Both the position numbers and the translations under genes were made by a program. A model generated the notes under the pieces. It searched no databases, was not told where the DNA came from, and worked only from the letters and a program-made list of their open reading frames with translations. From Pseudomonas mendocina (GTDB lineage: Bacteria; Pseudomonadota; Gammaproteobacteria; Pseudomonadales; Pseudomonadaceae), in contig NZ_CP027657.1 of the NCBI RefSeq assembly GCF_003008615.1, positions 2,170,001 to 2,234,000 of the forward strand: a stretch of DNA of 64,000 nucleotides, given 5' to 3'. Numbering within the stretch: position 1 is the stretch's first letter; each line of letters starts with the position of its first letter. Below are positions 45,957-58,879 of this stretch, one piece after another.

Positions 45957-46889
45957 ATGGATCGCAATACTCTGCTGTTATTCGCCGGTATCGGTGCCCT
46001 GCTGCTGCTAGCCAGTCTGGTCGGTTTCATCCTCAAGCAGCGCAGTGGCGCCCAACCCAACCCGGTGATCGACAACCTGAATGCACGGATCAACGCCTGG
46101 TGGGTGATGGTGCTGGTGATCGGCATCGCCTTCCTGTTCGGCAACAACGGCGTGATCCTGCTGTTCTACTTCGTGTCGTTCTATGCCCTGCGCGAATTCA
46201 TGACCCTGACGCCGACCCGGCGCAGCGACTACCCGGCGTTGGTAGCGGCCTTCTACTTCGCCCTGCCGATGCAGTACCTGCTGATCGCCCTGGGCTGGTA
46301 CGGCCTGTTCGCCATCTTCATCCCGGTCTACCTGTTCCTGCTGCTGCCGATCCTCGCCTCGCTGGGCGGTGACACCACCCGCTATCTGGAGCGTGCGGCC
46401 AAGGTGCAGTGGGGGTTGATGATCGCGGTGTACTGCATTTCCTCCGTACCGGCGCTGCTGACCCTAAACATCCCCGGCTACGAGGGTCGCAACCTGCTGC
46501 TGATCGCCTGGCTGATCATTGTCGTGCAACTCTCCGACGTGCTGCAGTACGTGTGCGGCAAGCTGTTCGGCAAGCACAAGATCGCGCCGAATCTTTCACC
46601 CTCGAAGACAGTGGAAGGCTTTGTCGGCGGCGTAGCGCTGGCCACGCTGATCGGCGCCATGCTGTGCTGGATCACGCCATTCGCCTTCTGGCAGGCCGCG
46701 CTGTTCGCCCTGCTGGTGTGCATACTCGGCTTCGCCGGCGGTCTGGTGATGTCGGCCATCAAGCGCGATCGCGGTGTGAAGGACTGGGGCCATATGATCG
46801 AAGGCCACGGCGGCATGTTGGATCGGCTGGACTCGGTATGCTTCGCCGCGCCGGTGTTCTTCCATATGGTGCGCTACTGGTGGGCCTGA
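45957..46889 (+). CDS. ynbB: phosphatidate cytidylyltransferase paralogue (YnbB-like)
   Basis: The product is 310 aa with about eight membrane helices. The CDP-diglyceride synthase signature lies at residues 266-292 (SAIKR, KDWGHMIEGHGGMLDRLD) with all key residues. It makes CDP-diacylglycerol from phosphatidate and CTP. The housekeeping CdsA is normally next to dxr/rseP, so this is an extra copy serving the cluster, like E. coli YnbB, which I recall being tied to synthesis of the glycolipid MPIase. Last gene of the operon. Confidence 0.9.
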   Translation: MDRNTLLLFAGIGALLLLASLVGFILKQRSGAQPNPVIDNLNARINAWWVMVLVIGIAFLFGNNGVILLFYFVSFYALREFMTLTPTRRSDYPALVAAFYFALPMQYLLIALGWYGLFAIFIPVYLFLLLPILASLGGDTTRYLERAAKVQWGLMIAVYCISSVPALLTLNIPGYEGRNLLLIAWLIIVVQLSDVLQYVCGKLFGKHKIAPNLSPSKTVEGFVGGVALATLIGAMLCWITPFAFWQAALFALLVCILGFAGGLVMSAIKRDRGVKDWGHMIEGHGGMLDRLDSVCFAAPVFFHMVRYWWA

Positions 46890-46952
46890 TGTAGTTCGTA
46901 GGGCGGCGGATTACACTAGAGTCAGAGAACCCTCAGAACAAAAAAGACCGAC

Positions 46953-48104
46953 ATGATCGCCCATACCCAGACGCTGTTCGGAGCCGTCGCACTCGTCGCC
47001 GTGATCATGGGCAGTTGCTTGATACTGGTCGGTCAATTGCGCCACCGCGATGGCATGCTCACCACCGGTCTGGGCATGCTCTCGCATTCGCTGGCCTATA
47101 TCGGCTTCACCCTGTTCGGCCAGGCCTCGATGTGGATCACCTACGTACTCGCCAACGTGCTGCTGTCCACGGCGCTGTCGTTCTATACCGTAAGCCTGCC
47201 ACTGATTCATGGTCGTCGCCCTCCATGGCGACTGGCATTTGCCTTCCCACTGTTGCTCGGCGTGCTTCTCAGCCTGTTGATCGACACCCAGGAGCCACGC
47301 CAGTTGGTGGCCTGCGTGCTGCTGTTCACTCAATGCCTGGTGATCCTCCATCTGAGCCGTCTACATACCGTGGCGGGAGGGCGTGCCCATCGTGTACTGA
47401 TGATCGGCGCGGGCATCAGCCTGTTTGGGTTGGGCATCCGCGTGGTGGTAATTCTCAGCGGCGCACCGACAGAGATGCATTACGACGTCAGCAACCTGAA
47501 GCAGACCGTTTCGGTAGCCATTGGCGCCGCCACCATCATCATGCTGTCTTTCGGCCTTGTGCTGCTGTCGCGCGAACGTATCGAGTCGGAGCTACGCCAG
47601 ACCGCCCTGCGCGACACCCTGACCGGCATACCCAATCGCCTGGCAATACTCGAGCAACTCGCCGATGAGCTCGAACGCGCTCGTCGTCAGCGCCTACCCC
47701 TTTCCATCGCCATGCTCGACCTGGATCACTTCAAGCAGATCAACGACAGCCACGGCCACCTGATCGGCGATGCCGTACTCAGGCACTGCGCGGATCACCT
47801 GCAGCAGCGTCTACGCCGCAACGACAGCATCGGCCGTTATGGGGGAGAGGAGTTTCTGTTGATTCTGCCTGCCACTGACGCCAGTGGTGCCCTGGAGCTG
47901 GTCGATCAGCTCCGGCAGTCGCTCACCCAACACCCGGCTCAGGGAGAAGGCCACGCCATCGCCTTGAGCTTCAGCGCGGGCGTGCACAGCCTGACGCCCT
48001 CTGAGCATGATGATGTCACCAGTATGCTGCTCAAGGCCGACAAAGCCCTTTATGCGGCCAAACACGCAGGCCGCAATACGCAGATGCTGGCTGCCACGAG
48101 CTGA
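46953..48104 (+). CDS. membrane diguanylate cyclase (GGDEF)
   Basis: The product is 383 aa. Six or seven membrane helices fill residues about 1-200. The GGDEF domain follows, with DTLTGIPNRLA at its start and the active site YGGEEFLLIL. The inhibitory site R-R-N-D lies five residues before GGEEF and looks intact, so product feedback is expected. It makes c-di-GMP. No sensory domain beyond the membrane part is recognised. It is 63 bases after ynbB and could be read with that operon; a bidirectional terminator follows. Confidence 0.92.
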   Translation: MIAHTQTLFGAVALVAVIMGSCLILVGQLRHRDGMLTTGLGMLSHSLAYIGFTLFGQASMWITYVLANVLLSTALSFYTVSLPLIHGRRPPWRLAFAFPLLLGVLLSLLIDTQEPRQLVACVLLFTQCLVILHLSRLHTVAGGRAHRVLMIGAGISLFGLGIRVVVILSGAPTEMHYDVSNLKQTVSVAIGAATIIMLSFGLVLLSRERIESELRQTALRDTLTGIPNRLAILEQLADELERARRQRLPLSIAMLDLDHFKQINDSHGHLIGDAVLRHCADHLQQRLRRNDSIGRYGGEEFLLILPATDASGALELVDQLRQSLTQHPAQGEGHAIALSFSAGVHSLTPSEHDDVTSMLLKADKALYAAKHAGRNTQMLAATS

Positions 48105-48116
48105 AACGCGCCCATG

Positions 48117-48143
48117 AAAAACGGGCCACAAGGGCCCGTTTTT
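48117..48143. terminator. bidirectional terminator between GGDEF gene and gyrB
   Basis: AAAAACGGGCC, loop ACAAG and GGCCCGTTTTT form an 11-bp stem with an A tract on one side and a T tract on the other, between convergent genes. Confidence 0.88.
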
Positions 48144-48162
48144 CGACTTGCAGAACGTCTGA

Positions 48163-51691
<3,529 letters not shown>

Positions 51692-51704
51692 CTAGCAGGT
51701 TCGA

Positions 51705-52808
51705 TCACAGGCGCATCGGCATGACGACGTATGCGGAATCGTCGTTGTCGGATTCCTGCAGCAGAGCACTGCTGTTCGAGTCGGAGAGAATCAGGCGTAC
51801 CTGCTCGGTGCCCATCACACCCAGCACGTCGAGCAGATAACTGACGTTAAAACCGATCTCCAGGCCGCCGCCGTTGTAGTCGACGACGATTTCTTCCTCG
51901 GCCTCTTCCTGCTCCGGGTTGTTAGCCTGAATTTTCAGCAGACCGGCAGCCAGGGTCAGACGAATACCGCGGTATTTCTCGTTGGAAAGAATTGCGGTAC
52001 GGCTGAAGGCTTCACGCAGGCCCTGACGGTCAGCCAGTACCAGCTTGTCACCGCCACGTGGCAACACGCGCTCGTAGTCAGGGAACTTGCCGTCGACCAG
52101 TTTGGAGGTGAAGGTGAACTCACCGGTGTTGGCACGGATATGGTGTTGGCCCAGCACGATAGCGACTTCGGCATCCTGCTCGGTGAGCAAACGAGCCAGT
52201 TCGAGAATACCCTTGCGCGGTACGATGACCTGATGCTTGCCATCCTGCTGGATGGTCGCGTCCATCGAGCACATCGCCAGACGATGGCCATCGGTAGCAA
52301 CGGCACGCAACAAGCCGGTTTGGACTTCCAACAGCATGCCGTTGAGGTAATAGCGGACATCCTGCTGCGCCATGGCAAAACTGGTGCGCTCGATCAGACG
52401 ACGCAGCTTGGCCTGCGGCAGATTGAACGTCAGCGAGCCTGGGCCTTCCTCGACGGTCGGGAAATCATTGGCCGGCAGGGTCGACAAGGTAAAACGACTG
52501 CGACCGGCCTTGACCAGCAGCTTCTGGTCATCGACACGAATGTCGATCAGCGCATCAGATGGCAGGCTCTTGCAGATGTCCATCAGCTTGCGTGCCGGCA
52601 CGGTGATCTCGCCTGGTTCGGCGGCATCTTCCAGAGTGACACGGCCAACCAGTTCGACCTCCAGGTCGGTACCGGTAAGCGACAGCTGCTGGCCTTCGAC
52701 GACCAGCAGGACGTTGGACAATACCGGCAGCGTCTGGCGTCGTTCCACGACACCGGCGACCAGTTGCAGGGGTTTCAACAGGGCTTCGCGTTGAATGGTG
52801 AAATGCAT
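51705..52808 (-). CDS. dnaN: DNA polymerase III sliding clamp (beta subunit)
   Basis: The product is 367 aa (E. coli 366), made of three repeated clamp domains. MHFTIQREALLKPLQLVAGV starts domain 1, and the C-terminus AYVVMPMRL matches the family end (MPMRL). It encircles DNA and tethers polymerase III. recF follows after 13 bases and dnaA precedes by 38, consistent with one transcript. Confidence 0.98.
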   Translation of the reverse strand: MHFTIQREALLKPLQLVAGVVERRQTLPVLSNVLLVVEGQQLSLTGTDLEVELVGRVTLEDAAEPGEITVPARKLMDICKSLPSDALIDIRVDDQKLLVKAGRSRFTLSTLPANDFPTVEEGPGSLTFNLPQAKLRRLIERTSFAMAQQDVRYYLNGMLLEVQTGLLRAVATDGHRLAMCSMDATIQQDGKHQVIVPRKGILELARLLTEQDAEVAIVLGQHHIRANTGEFTFTSKLVDGKFPDYERVLPRGGDKLVLADRQGLREAFSRTAILSNEKYRGIRLTLAAGLLKIQANNPEQEEAEEEIVVDYNGGGLEIGFNVSYLLDVLGVMGTEQVRLILSDSNSSALLQESDNDDSAYVVMPMRL

Positions 52809-52846
52809 GGTCTAGTCCCTTGCCTCGTGGAGCTGCATTGAATGGA

Positions 52847-54343
52847 TCAGGTAGTGAGTGTACGCAGCAGGTTCTTGTAATCCTCGCGGATGTCCGCGTC
52901 GGATCCCCTAAGTTCAGCAATCTTACGACATGCGTGCAACACCGTGGTGTGATCACGACCGCCGAAGGCCACACCGATTTCCGGCAGGCTGTGATTGGTC
53001 AATTCCTTCGACAACGCCATGGCCACCTGACGTGGCCGCGCGATGGAGCGCGAACGCCGCTTGGAAAGCAGATCGGTGATCTTGATCTTGTAGTACTCGG
53101 CGGTGGTGCGCTGAATATTATCGATGCTGACCAGCTTGTCCTGCAGGGCCAGCAGATCCTTGAGCGACTCACGAATCAGCTCGATGGTGATGTCGCGCCC
53201 CATGAAGTGCGAGTGAGCGATCACGCGTTTCAGCGCACCTTCCAGCTCACGCACGTTGGAGCGAATGCGCTGAGCGATGAAGAACGCGGCATCGTGCGGC
53301 AGGTCGACCTTGGCCTGATCGGCCTTCTTCATCAGGATCGCTACGCGGGTTTCCAACTCGGGCGGCTCGACCGCCACGGTCAGACCCCAGCCGAAACGCG
53401 ACTTCAGGCGCTCCTCCAGTCCTTCGATTTCCTTCGGATAGCGGTCGCTGGTGAGAATCACCTGCTGGCCACCCTCGAGCAGCGCGTTGAAGGTATGGAA
53501 GAACTCTTCCTGGGAACGCTCCTTCTTGGCGAAGAACTGGATATCGTCGATTAGCAGCGCATCTACCGAGCGGTAGAAACGCTTGAATTCGTTGATGGCG
53601 TTGAGCTGCAGCGCCTTGACCATATCGGCAACGAAACGCTCGGAATGCAGATAAACCACCTTGGCGTTCGGATTCTTCGCCAGCAGGTGGTTACCCACCG
53701 CGTGCATCAAGTGGGTCTTGCCCAAGCCGACGCCACCGTACAGGAACAACGGGTTGTAACCGTGCTTGGGGTTGTCTGCCACCTGCCAGGCTGCTGCGCG
53801 GGCCAACTGGTTCGACTTGCCCTCGACGAAGTTGTCAAAGGTAAAGGTACGGTTGAGGTAGCTGGTGTGCTTGAGGCCACCTTCAACCTGCACGGTGCGC
53901 TCAGTACGAGGCGCAACCGCAGGTGTGGGTGGTTGCGGCGCAGAACCGGCCATGGAATCGAAGCTGGCACGTGACGGCTCTTCCTGCACAGGAGGTGGCA
54001 CGGGCTTGGTCGCTGCGAGACTTTGTTGTGGCTGTTGCTGAGCGGCTCGCGCTGCAGCCGACAACGGCGCCGTCGGGGCGACACGTGCAGCAGCGGTGCG
54101 CTTGCTCCCTATTAATAAGGAAAGCGCCGGCACCAGACCTCCCGCTCTCTCGGCAAGCAACTCGAGCAGACGACTGAGGTATTTCTCATTGACCCAGTCG
54201 AGAACGAAACGATTGGGTGCGTAGACACGCAGCTCGTCGCCTTCGGCTTCGACCTGCAGAGGACGGATCCAGGTGTTGAATTGCTGAGCGGGCAATTCGT
54301 CGCGCAAAAGCTCGACGCACTGCTGCCATAGTTCCACTGACAC
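52847..54343 (-). CDS. dnaA: chromosomal replication initiator DnaA
   Basis: The product is 498 aa (E. coli 467; Pseudomonas members run near 500 because of a longer linker). Domain I starts [20 protein letters not shown]. The linker (residues about 85-160) is rich in A, P and Q. Domain III has Walker [17 protein letters not shown], Walker [10 protein letters not shown] and sensor [11 protein letters not shown]. Domain IV ends with the signature [16 protein letters not shown]. The start codon is GTG. A DnaA box overlaps the likely promoter, which suggests autoregulation. Confidence 0.98.
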   Translation of the reverse strand: MSVELWQQCVELLRDELPAQQFNTWIRPLQVEAEGDELRVYAPNRFVLDWVNEKYLSRLLELLAERAGGLVPALSLLIGSKRTAAARVAPTAPLSAAARAAQQQPQQSLAATKPVPPPVQEEPSRASFDSMAGSAPQPPTPAVAPRTERTVQVEGGLKHTSYLNRTFTFDNFVEGKSNQLARAAAWQVADNPKHGYNPLFLYGGVGLGKTHLMHAVGNHLLAKNPNAKVVYLHSERFVADMVKALQLNAINEFKRFYRSVDALLIDDIQFFAKKERSQEEFFHTFNALLEGGQQVILTSDRYPKEIEGLEERLKSRFGWGLTVAVEPPELETRVAILMKKADQAKVDLPHDAAFFIAQRIRSNVRELEGALKRVIAHSHFMGRDITIELIRESLKDLLALQDKLVSIDNIQRTTAEYYKIKITDLLSKRRSRSIARPRQVAMALSKELTNHSLPEIGVAFGGRDHTTVLHACRKIAELRGSDADIREDYKNLLRTLTT

Positions 54344-54384
54344 TGACTATCCCCTATCCAGGCGGCGATGCAAAAACAGCCGCC

Positions 54385-54413
54385 ATTGTACCGGCCAACG
54401 ACCTAGTTATCCA
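54385..54413 (-). promoter_or_regulatory. candidate dnaA promoter overlapped by a DnaA box
   Basis: On the minus strand TACAAT (54390-54385) is a good -10, with TGGATA 17 bases upstream (54413-54408) as -35. That -35 is part of the DnaA box at 54407-54415, so bound DnaA would block the promoter. Confidence 0.5.
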
Positions 54414-54773
54414 CATGGTCGCAAGTAGATGGCCAAGTAAAATCAAAGCCTTATTAACATTCATCAGGCTTATCAGAGGCTACATAAGCATTGTGGATAA
54501 GCACCCGAAAAGTCTTTGCACAAGCCTGTGGAAATGCAGAAGAGAAACGAGGTTGTGGGTAAACCCGCATTCCATCCCCAGTCAATACGCAGCATACGCA
54601 CAGCAGATGCAGCTCTTTTGGACAGCGTTATCATTGCCTCGAGAGCAACGCTTGCAGGCGCTTCAAGAGGTTTTCCACAAGCCTGAGCAATGCTAATCAT
54701 CATAAACATAGAAAAAGAGCTTTAAACCTTTCCTTCTTTCTATCTCTATATGGCGAATAAGGCTGGTTGGAAA

Positions 54774-54802
54774 TTGACCTACCGCGCGGCTTTCTCTAGA
54801 AT
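54774..54802 (+). promoter_or_regulatory. rpmH promoter
   Basis: TTGACC (54774-54779) and TAGAAT (54797-54802) are separated by 17 bases. The start codon of rpmH lies 60 bases further on. It reads away from oriC. Confidence 0.75.
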
Positions 54803-54861
54803 TGCCGGTCTCTTTAAACCAGGGTCATTCCGACCCTAGTCGATCACCCAGGTAACGCACC

Positions 54862-54996
54862 ATGAAACGCACTTTCCAACCCAGCACCATCAAGCGCGCT
54901 CGCACCCACGGTTTCCGTGCCCGCATGGCCACCAAGAACGGTCGTGCCGTCCTGTCGCGTCGTCGCGCCAAGGGCCGCAAGCGTCTGACTGTCTAA
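54862..54996 (+). CDS. rpmH: 50S ribosomal protein L34
   Basis: The product is 44 aa, very basic: [20 protein letters not shown] and then [20 protein letters not shown] with LTV at the end. This is the standard L34 length and sequence pattern. ATG 54862 is preceded by AGGTAACGCACC. It heads the conserved rpmH-rnpA-yidD-yidC-mnmE run. Confidence 0.98.
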   Translation: MKRTFQPSTIKRARTHGFRARMATKNGRAVLSRRRAKGRKRLTV

Positions 54997-55009
54997 TTCA
55001 TCCAGACAG

Positions 55010-55414
55010 GTGGTGAGTCGAGGCTTCGGCCGGGAAAAGCGACTGCTGACTCCCCGGCAATTCAAGGCAGTCTTCGACTCCCCAAGCGGTAAAGCTCCGG
55101 GCAAAAGTGTCCTGTTGCTAGCGCGCGATAACCAGCTTGATCATCCCCGCCTTGGTCTGGTGATCGGCAAAAAGAGCGTCAAGCTCGCCGTCGAGCGCAA
55201 CCGCATCAAGCGTCAAATCCGCGAATCCTTCCGTCTCAACCAGGACAACCTGGTGGGTTGGGATATCGTGGTGGTCGCCCGCAAAGGGCTAGGCGATCTG
55301 GAGAATGTCGAACTTGCCCAGCAATTCGGCAAACTCTGGAAACGCTTGGCCCGTAGCCGGCCCAACAGGGACGCAGATTTATCCTCCGGGACAAGCGACA
55401 ATCCCCATGCGTAA
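55010..55414 (+). CDS. rnpA: ribonuclease P protein component
   Basis: The product is 134 aa. The RNase P protein signature is [40 protein letters not shown] marks the N-terminus. It binds the RNase P RNA for 5' tRNA maturation. The start is GTG 55010 (a second GTG follows at 55013). Its 3' end overlaps yidD by eight bases. The C-terminal 20 residues are polar and poorly conserved. Confidence 0.96.
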   Translation: MVSRGFGREKRLLTPRQFKAVFDSPSGKAPGKSVLLLARDNQLDHPRLGLVIGKKSVKLAVERNRIKRQIRESFRLNQDNLVGWDIVVVARKGLGDLENVELAQQFGKLWKRLARSRPNRDADLSSGTSDNPHA

Positions 55415-55652
55415 AGCGGCCTTAGCCTGTATCCAGGTGTATCGCTACGCCATCAGCCCGCTGATGGCCAGCCATTGTCGCTTCTATCCCAGCTGTTCCT
55501 GCTATGCATACGAAGCCATTGAGCAACATGGCTTCCTGCGTGGTGGCTGGCTGGCAGCTCGCCGTCTCGGTCGCTGCCATCCATGGAATGCCGGCGGTTT
55601 CGATCCGGTTCCACCCGCAAAAACATCCCGTTCCCCTTCGATGGCCGAATAA
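55407..55652 (+). CDS. yidD: membrane protein insertion efficiency factor YidD
   Basis: The product is 81 aa. [20 protein letters not shown] and [19 protein letters not shown] are the hallmark of YidD, followed by [17 protein letters not shown]. It is an amphipathic inner-membrane protein assisting YidC. ATG 55407 lies inside the end of rnpA; yidC starts two bases after its stop. Confidence 0.96.
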   Translation: MRKAALACIQVYRYAISPLMASHCRFYPSCSCYAYEAIEQHGFLRGGWLAARRLGRCHPWNAGGFDPVPPAKTSRSPSMAE

Positions 55653-55654
55653 TC

Positions 55655-57400
55655 ATGGATATCCAACGTTCGATCCTGATCGTCGCCCTGGCAGTCGTGT
55701 CCTACCTCATGGTCCTGCAATGGAACGAGGATTATGGTCAGGCTGCCCTGCCGGCCGAGGTACGTTCCTCGACCGCCGCGACGCCCGCCTTGCCGGATAC
55801 CCCGGTGGCAAACTCCAGTGGCGCTACCGACGACATCCCCACTGCCGTGGCTGAGCCCAGTGCAGCAGCCGTCGCCCCCACCGCGGTGGCCAGCGACGAG
55901 CTGATCCGCGTGAAAACCGACGTACTGGATCTGGCCATCGATCCGCGTGGTGGTGACATCGTGCAACTGCGTCTGCCGCAGTATCCGCGTCGCCAGGATC
56001 GCCCGGATGTACCGTTCCAGCTGTTCGACAATGGCAACGAGCGCACCTATCTGGCTCAGAGCGGCCTGATTGGCCAGAACGCTCCTGACAGCTCGGGTGG
56101 CCGCGCCCTGTGGACGAGTGAAAAGACCAGCTACGAGCTGGCCGAAGACCAGGACAGCCTGGTAGTAGACCTCACCTACAGCAACAACGGGGTCAACTAC
56201 ATCAAGCGCTACAGCTTCAAGCGCGGCCTCAACCCACAGTGTTCCGCGCGCGAGCAACAGCAGAAGAAAACTGGCTGCATCGATCCCGCTTCCTATCAGG
56301 TCGATATCCGCTACCTGATCGACAACCAGAGCGAGCAGGCCTGGAGCGGTAATCTGTTTGCCCAGCTCAAGCGCGACAACAGTGGCGATCCGTCGTCCAC
56401 TACCGCCACCGGCACCGCTACCTATCTGGGTGCTGCGCTGTGGACTGCTGACAATCCCTACAAGCGTATCTCCATGAAGGACATCGACAAGCAGTCCTTC
56501 AAGGAAACCGTACAGGGTGGCTGGGTTGCCTGGCTGCAGCATTACTTCGTCACCGCTTGGGTACCATCCAAGGACAGCACCAACCTGGTACAGACCCGCA
56601 AGGATAGCCAGGGCAACTACATCGTCGGTTTCACTGGCCCGTCCGTGCAGGTTGCTGCTGGTGCTCAGGGAGAAACGTCCGCCATTCTCTATGCCGGCCC
56701 CAAACTGCAGGAATACCTCGGCACCTTGTCGCCGGGCCTGGAGCTGACTGTCGACTACGGCTTCCTGTGGTTCCTCGCCCAGCCGATCTTCTGGCTGCTG
56801 GAAGTGATCCACGGCCTGCTGGGTAACTGGGGTTGGTCGATCATCGTTCTGACCATCATCATCAAGCTGATCTTCTTCCCGCTCTCGGCTGCCAGCTACA
56901 AGTCGATGGCGCGCATGCGTGCCGTATCGCCAAAGCTGCAGGCTCTGAAAGAGCAGTTCGGTGACGATCGCCAGAAGATGTCCCAGGCGATGATGGAGCT
57001 GTACAAGAAAGAGAAGATCAACCCGCTGGGCGGCTGCCTGCCGATCCTGGTACAGATGCCGGTATTCCTCGCCCTGTACTGGGTACTGCTGGAATCCGTG
57101 GAAATGCGTCAGGCTCCATGGCTGCTGTGGATCACCGACCTGTCGATCAAGGATCCGTTCTTCATCCTGCCGATCATCATGGGCGCGACCATGTTCATCC
57201 AGCAGCAGCTCAACCCGACGCCGCCGGATCCCATGCAGGCGCGCGTGCTGAAGCTGATGCCGATCATCTTCACCTTCTTCTTCCTGTGGTTCCCTGCAGG
57301 TCTGGTGCTGTACTGGGTGGTCAACAACATCCTGTCCATCGCCCAGCAGTGGTACATTACCCGCAAGATCGAAGCCGCTACGAAGTCCGCCAGCGCCTGA
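55655..57400 (+). CDS. yidC: membrane protein insertase YidC
   Basis: The product is 581 aa (E. coli 548). MDIQRSILIVALAVVSYLMV is the first helix. A large periplasmic domain (residues about 60-355) precedes five C-terminal helices beginning LTVDYGFLWFLAQPIFWLLE, with the conserved cytoplasmic loop PLSAASYKSMARMRAVSPKL. It inserts and folds inner-membrane proteins. The linker after helix 1 is Ala/Thr/Pro-rich. A terminator lies in the gap after it. Confidence 0.98.
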   Translation: MDIQRSILIVALAVVSYLMVLQWNEDYGQAALPAEVRSSTAATPALPDTPVANSSGATDDIPTAVAEPSAAAVAPTAVASDELIRVKTDVLDLAIDPRGGDIVQLRLPQYPRRQDRPDVPFQLFDNGNERTYLAQSGLIGQNAPDSSGGRALWTSEKTSYELAEDQDSLVVDLTYSNNGVNYIKRYSFKRGLNPQCSAREQQQKKTGCIDPASYQVDIRYLIDNQSEQAWSGNLFAQLKRDNSGDPSSTTATGTATYLGAALWTADNPYKRISMKDIDKQSFKETVQGGWVAWLQHYFVTAWVPSKDSTNLVQTRKDSQGNYIVGFTGPSVQVAAGAQGETSAILYAGPKLQEYLGTLSPGLELTVDYGFLWFLAQPIFWLLEVIHGLLGNWGWSIIVLTIIIKLIFFPLSAASYKSMARMRAVSPKLQALKEQFGDDRQKMSQAMMELYKKEKINPLGGCLPILVQMPVFLALYWVLLESVEMRQAPWLLWITDLSIKDPFFILPIIMGATMFIQQQLNPTPPDPMQARVLKLMPIIFTFFFLWFPAGLVLYWVVNNILSIAQQWYITRKIEAATKSASA

Positions 57401-57428
57401 TTGGCCAAGGCTTCCCAGCTTCAAGCAG

Positions 57429-57452
57429 ACGCCCCATGATTGGGGCGTTTTG
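57429..57452 (+). terminator. intrinsic terminator between yidC and mnmE
   Basis: ACGCCCCA, loop TGAT, TGGGGCGT followed by TTT gives an 8-bp GC-rich stem with a short T run. Confidence 0.8.
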
Positions 57453-57494
57453 CTATCTGCAAGAACAGATTCAAACACCAGAGAGTAGATCGCC

Positions 57495-58862
57495 ATGCAC
57501 ATCGCCCGGGACACCATCGCCGCCGTCGCCACCGCTCAAGGACGTGGCGGCGTGGGCATCGTACGGGTTTCCGGGCCACTGGCCGGGCAATTGGCCAAGG
57601 CCATCTGCAAGCGTGAACTGAAACCACGCTTCGCTCATCACGGCGCCTTTCATGACGAACAGGGCTTGTCGCTGGACGAAGGCCTGGCCATCTACTTTCC
57701 AGGGCCGAACTCCTTCACCGGCGAGGACGTGCTGGAGCTGCAGGGCCATGGTGGCCCCGTGGTGCTCGATCTATTGCTACGCCGTTGCCTGCAGCTCGGC
57801 GCTCGCCTGGCTCGCCCTGGCGAGTTCAGCGAGCGCGCATTCCTCAACGACAAACTCGACCTGGCCCAGGCCGAAGCCATCGCCGATCTGATTGAGGCCA
57901 GCTCTGAGCAGGCGGCACGCAATGCCCTGCGTTCGCTGCAAGGGGAATTCTCCAAGCGAGTTCACGTCCTGACGGAGTCGCTGATCCAACTGCGCATCTA
58001 TGTCGAAGCGGCAATCGATTTCCCGGAAGAGGAGATCGACTTCTTGGCCGATGGCCATGTCCTCAGCCAACTCGACGGTGTGCGGGATAACTTATCCACA
58101 GTGCTGCGCGAAGCCGGCCAGGGTGCCTTGTTGCGCGACGGCATGACAGTGGTGATCGCCGGCCGGCCGAATGCCGGCAAATCCAGCCTGCTCAACGCCC
58201 TAGCTGGACGCGAGGCGGCTATCGTCACCGAGATCGCTGGCACCACCCGTGATGTCCTGCGCGAACATATCCACATCGACGGCATGCCGCTGCACGTGGT
58301 GGACACCGCCGGCCTGCGCGACACCGATGACCACGTGGAAAAGATCGGTGTAGAGCGTGCGCTCAAGGCCATCGGCGAGGCCGATCGCGTGTTGCTGGTG
58401 GTCGACTCGACCGCACCAGAGGCCAGCGATCCCTTCGCATTGTGGCCGGAATTCCTCGATCAGCGCCCCGATCCGGCGCACGTCACCCTGATTCGCAACA
58501 AGGCTGATCTCTCAGGCGAATCCGTGGCCATGGAAACCAGCGCTGATGGCCATGTCACCCTCAGCCTGTCGGCTAAATCCGCAGCCGGCCTGGATCTGCT
58601 CCGCGACCACCTGAAAGCCTGCATGGGTTATCAACAGACCGCCGAAAGCGGCTTCAGCGCACGCCGCCGCCACCTCGAAGCGCTGCTGCAGGCCCAGCAA
58701 CACCTCGAACATGGCCGCGCGCAGCTAACCCTGATGGGCGCCGGCGAATTGCTCGCCGAAGACCTGCGCCATGCCCAGCAGGCGCTGGGAGAAATCACCG
58801 GAGCCTTCAGCTCGGATGATCTACTGGGGCGGATCTTCTCCAGCTTCTGCATCGGTAAATAG
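57495..58862 (+). CDS. mnmE: tRNA modification GTPase MnmE
   Basis: The product is 455 aa (E. coli 454). The N-terminal folate-binding domain ([20 protein letters not shown]) precedes the G domain with G1 [13 protein letters not shown]2/G3 TEIAGTTRD and [10 protein letters not shown], and G4 RNKADL. The C-terminus CIGK carries the catalytic cysteine. With MnmG it modifies the wobble uridine of tRNAs. A perfect DnaA box (58092-58100) lies inside the gene. Its partner gene mnmG is 2.8 kb downstream. Confidence 0.98.
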   Translation: MHIARDTIAAVATAQGRGGVGIVRVSGPLAGQLAKAICKRELKPRFAHHGAFHDEQGLSLDEGLAIYFPGPNSFTGEDVLELQGHGGPVVLDLLLRRCLQLGARLARPGEFSERAFLNDKLDLAQAEAIADLIEASSEQAARNALRSLQGEFSKRVHVLTESLIQLRIYVEAAIDFPEEEIDFLADGHVLSQLDGVRDNLSTVLREAGQGALLRDGMTVVIAGRPNAGKSSLLNALAGREAAIVTEIAGTTRDVLREHIHIDGMPLHVVDTAGLRDTDDHVEKIGVERALKAIGEADRVLLVVDSTAPEASDPFALWPEFLDQRPDPAHVTLIRNKADLSGESVAMETSADGHVTLSLSAKSAAGLDLLRDHLKACMGYQQTAESGFSARRRHLEALLQAQQHLEHGRAQLTLMGAGELLAEDLRHAQQALGEITGAFSSDDLLGRIFSSFCIGK

Positions 58863-58879
58863 TCGCGCATATCGGTGAA

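Larger units (their letters stand above)
54344..54861. other. oriC: replication origin oriC (dnaA-rpmH gap)
   Basis: The 518-base gap between dnaA and rpmH contains exact DnaA boxes at 54407-54415 (TTATCCACA) and 54492-54500 (TGTGGATAA). Near matches lie at 54554-54562 (TGTGGGTAA) and 54671-54679 (TTTTCCACA). The segment about 54685-54755 is very AT-rich for this genome and is the likely unwinding element. Pseudomonas origins are known to map to this gap. No gene was found in it. Confidence 0.9.

Noticed and set aside
54421..54709. Small open frames inside oriC
   Set aside because: They lack ribosome sites and recognisable sequence and cover DnaA boxes and the AT-rich element.
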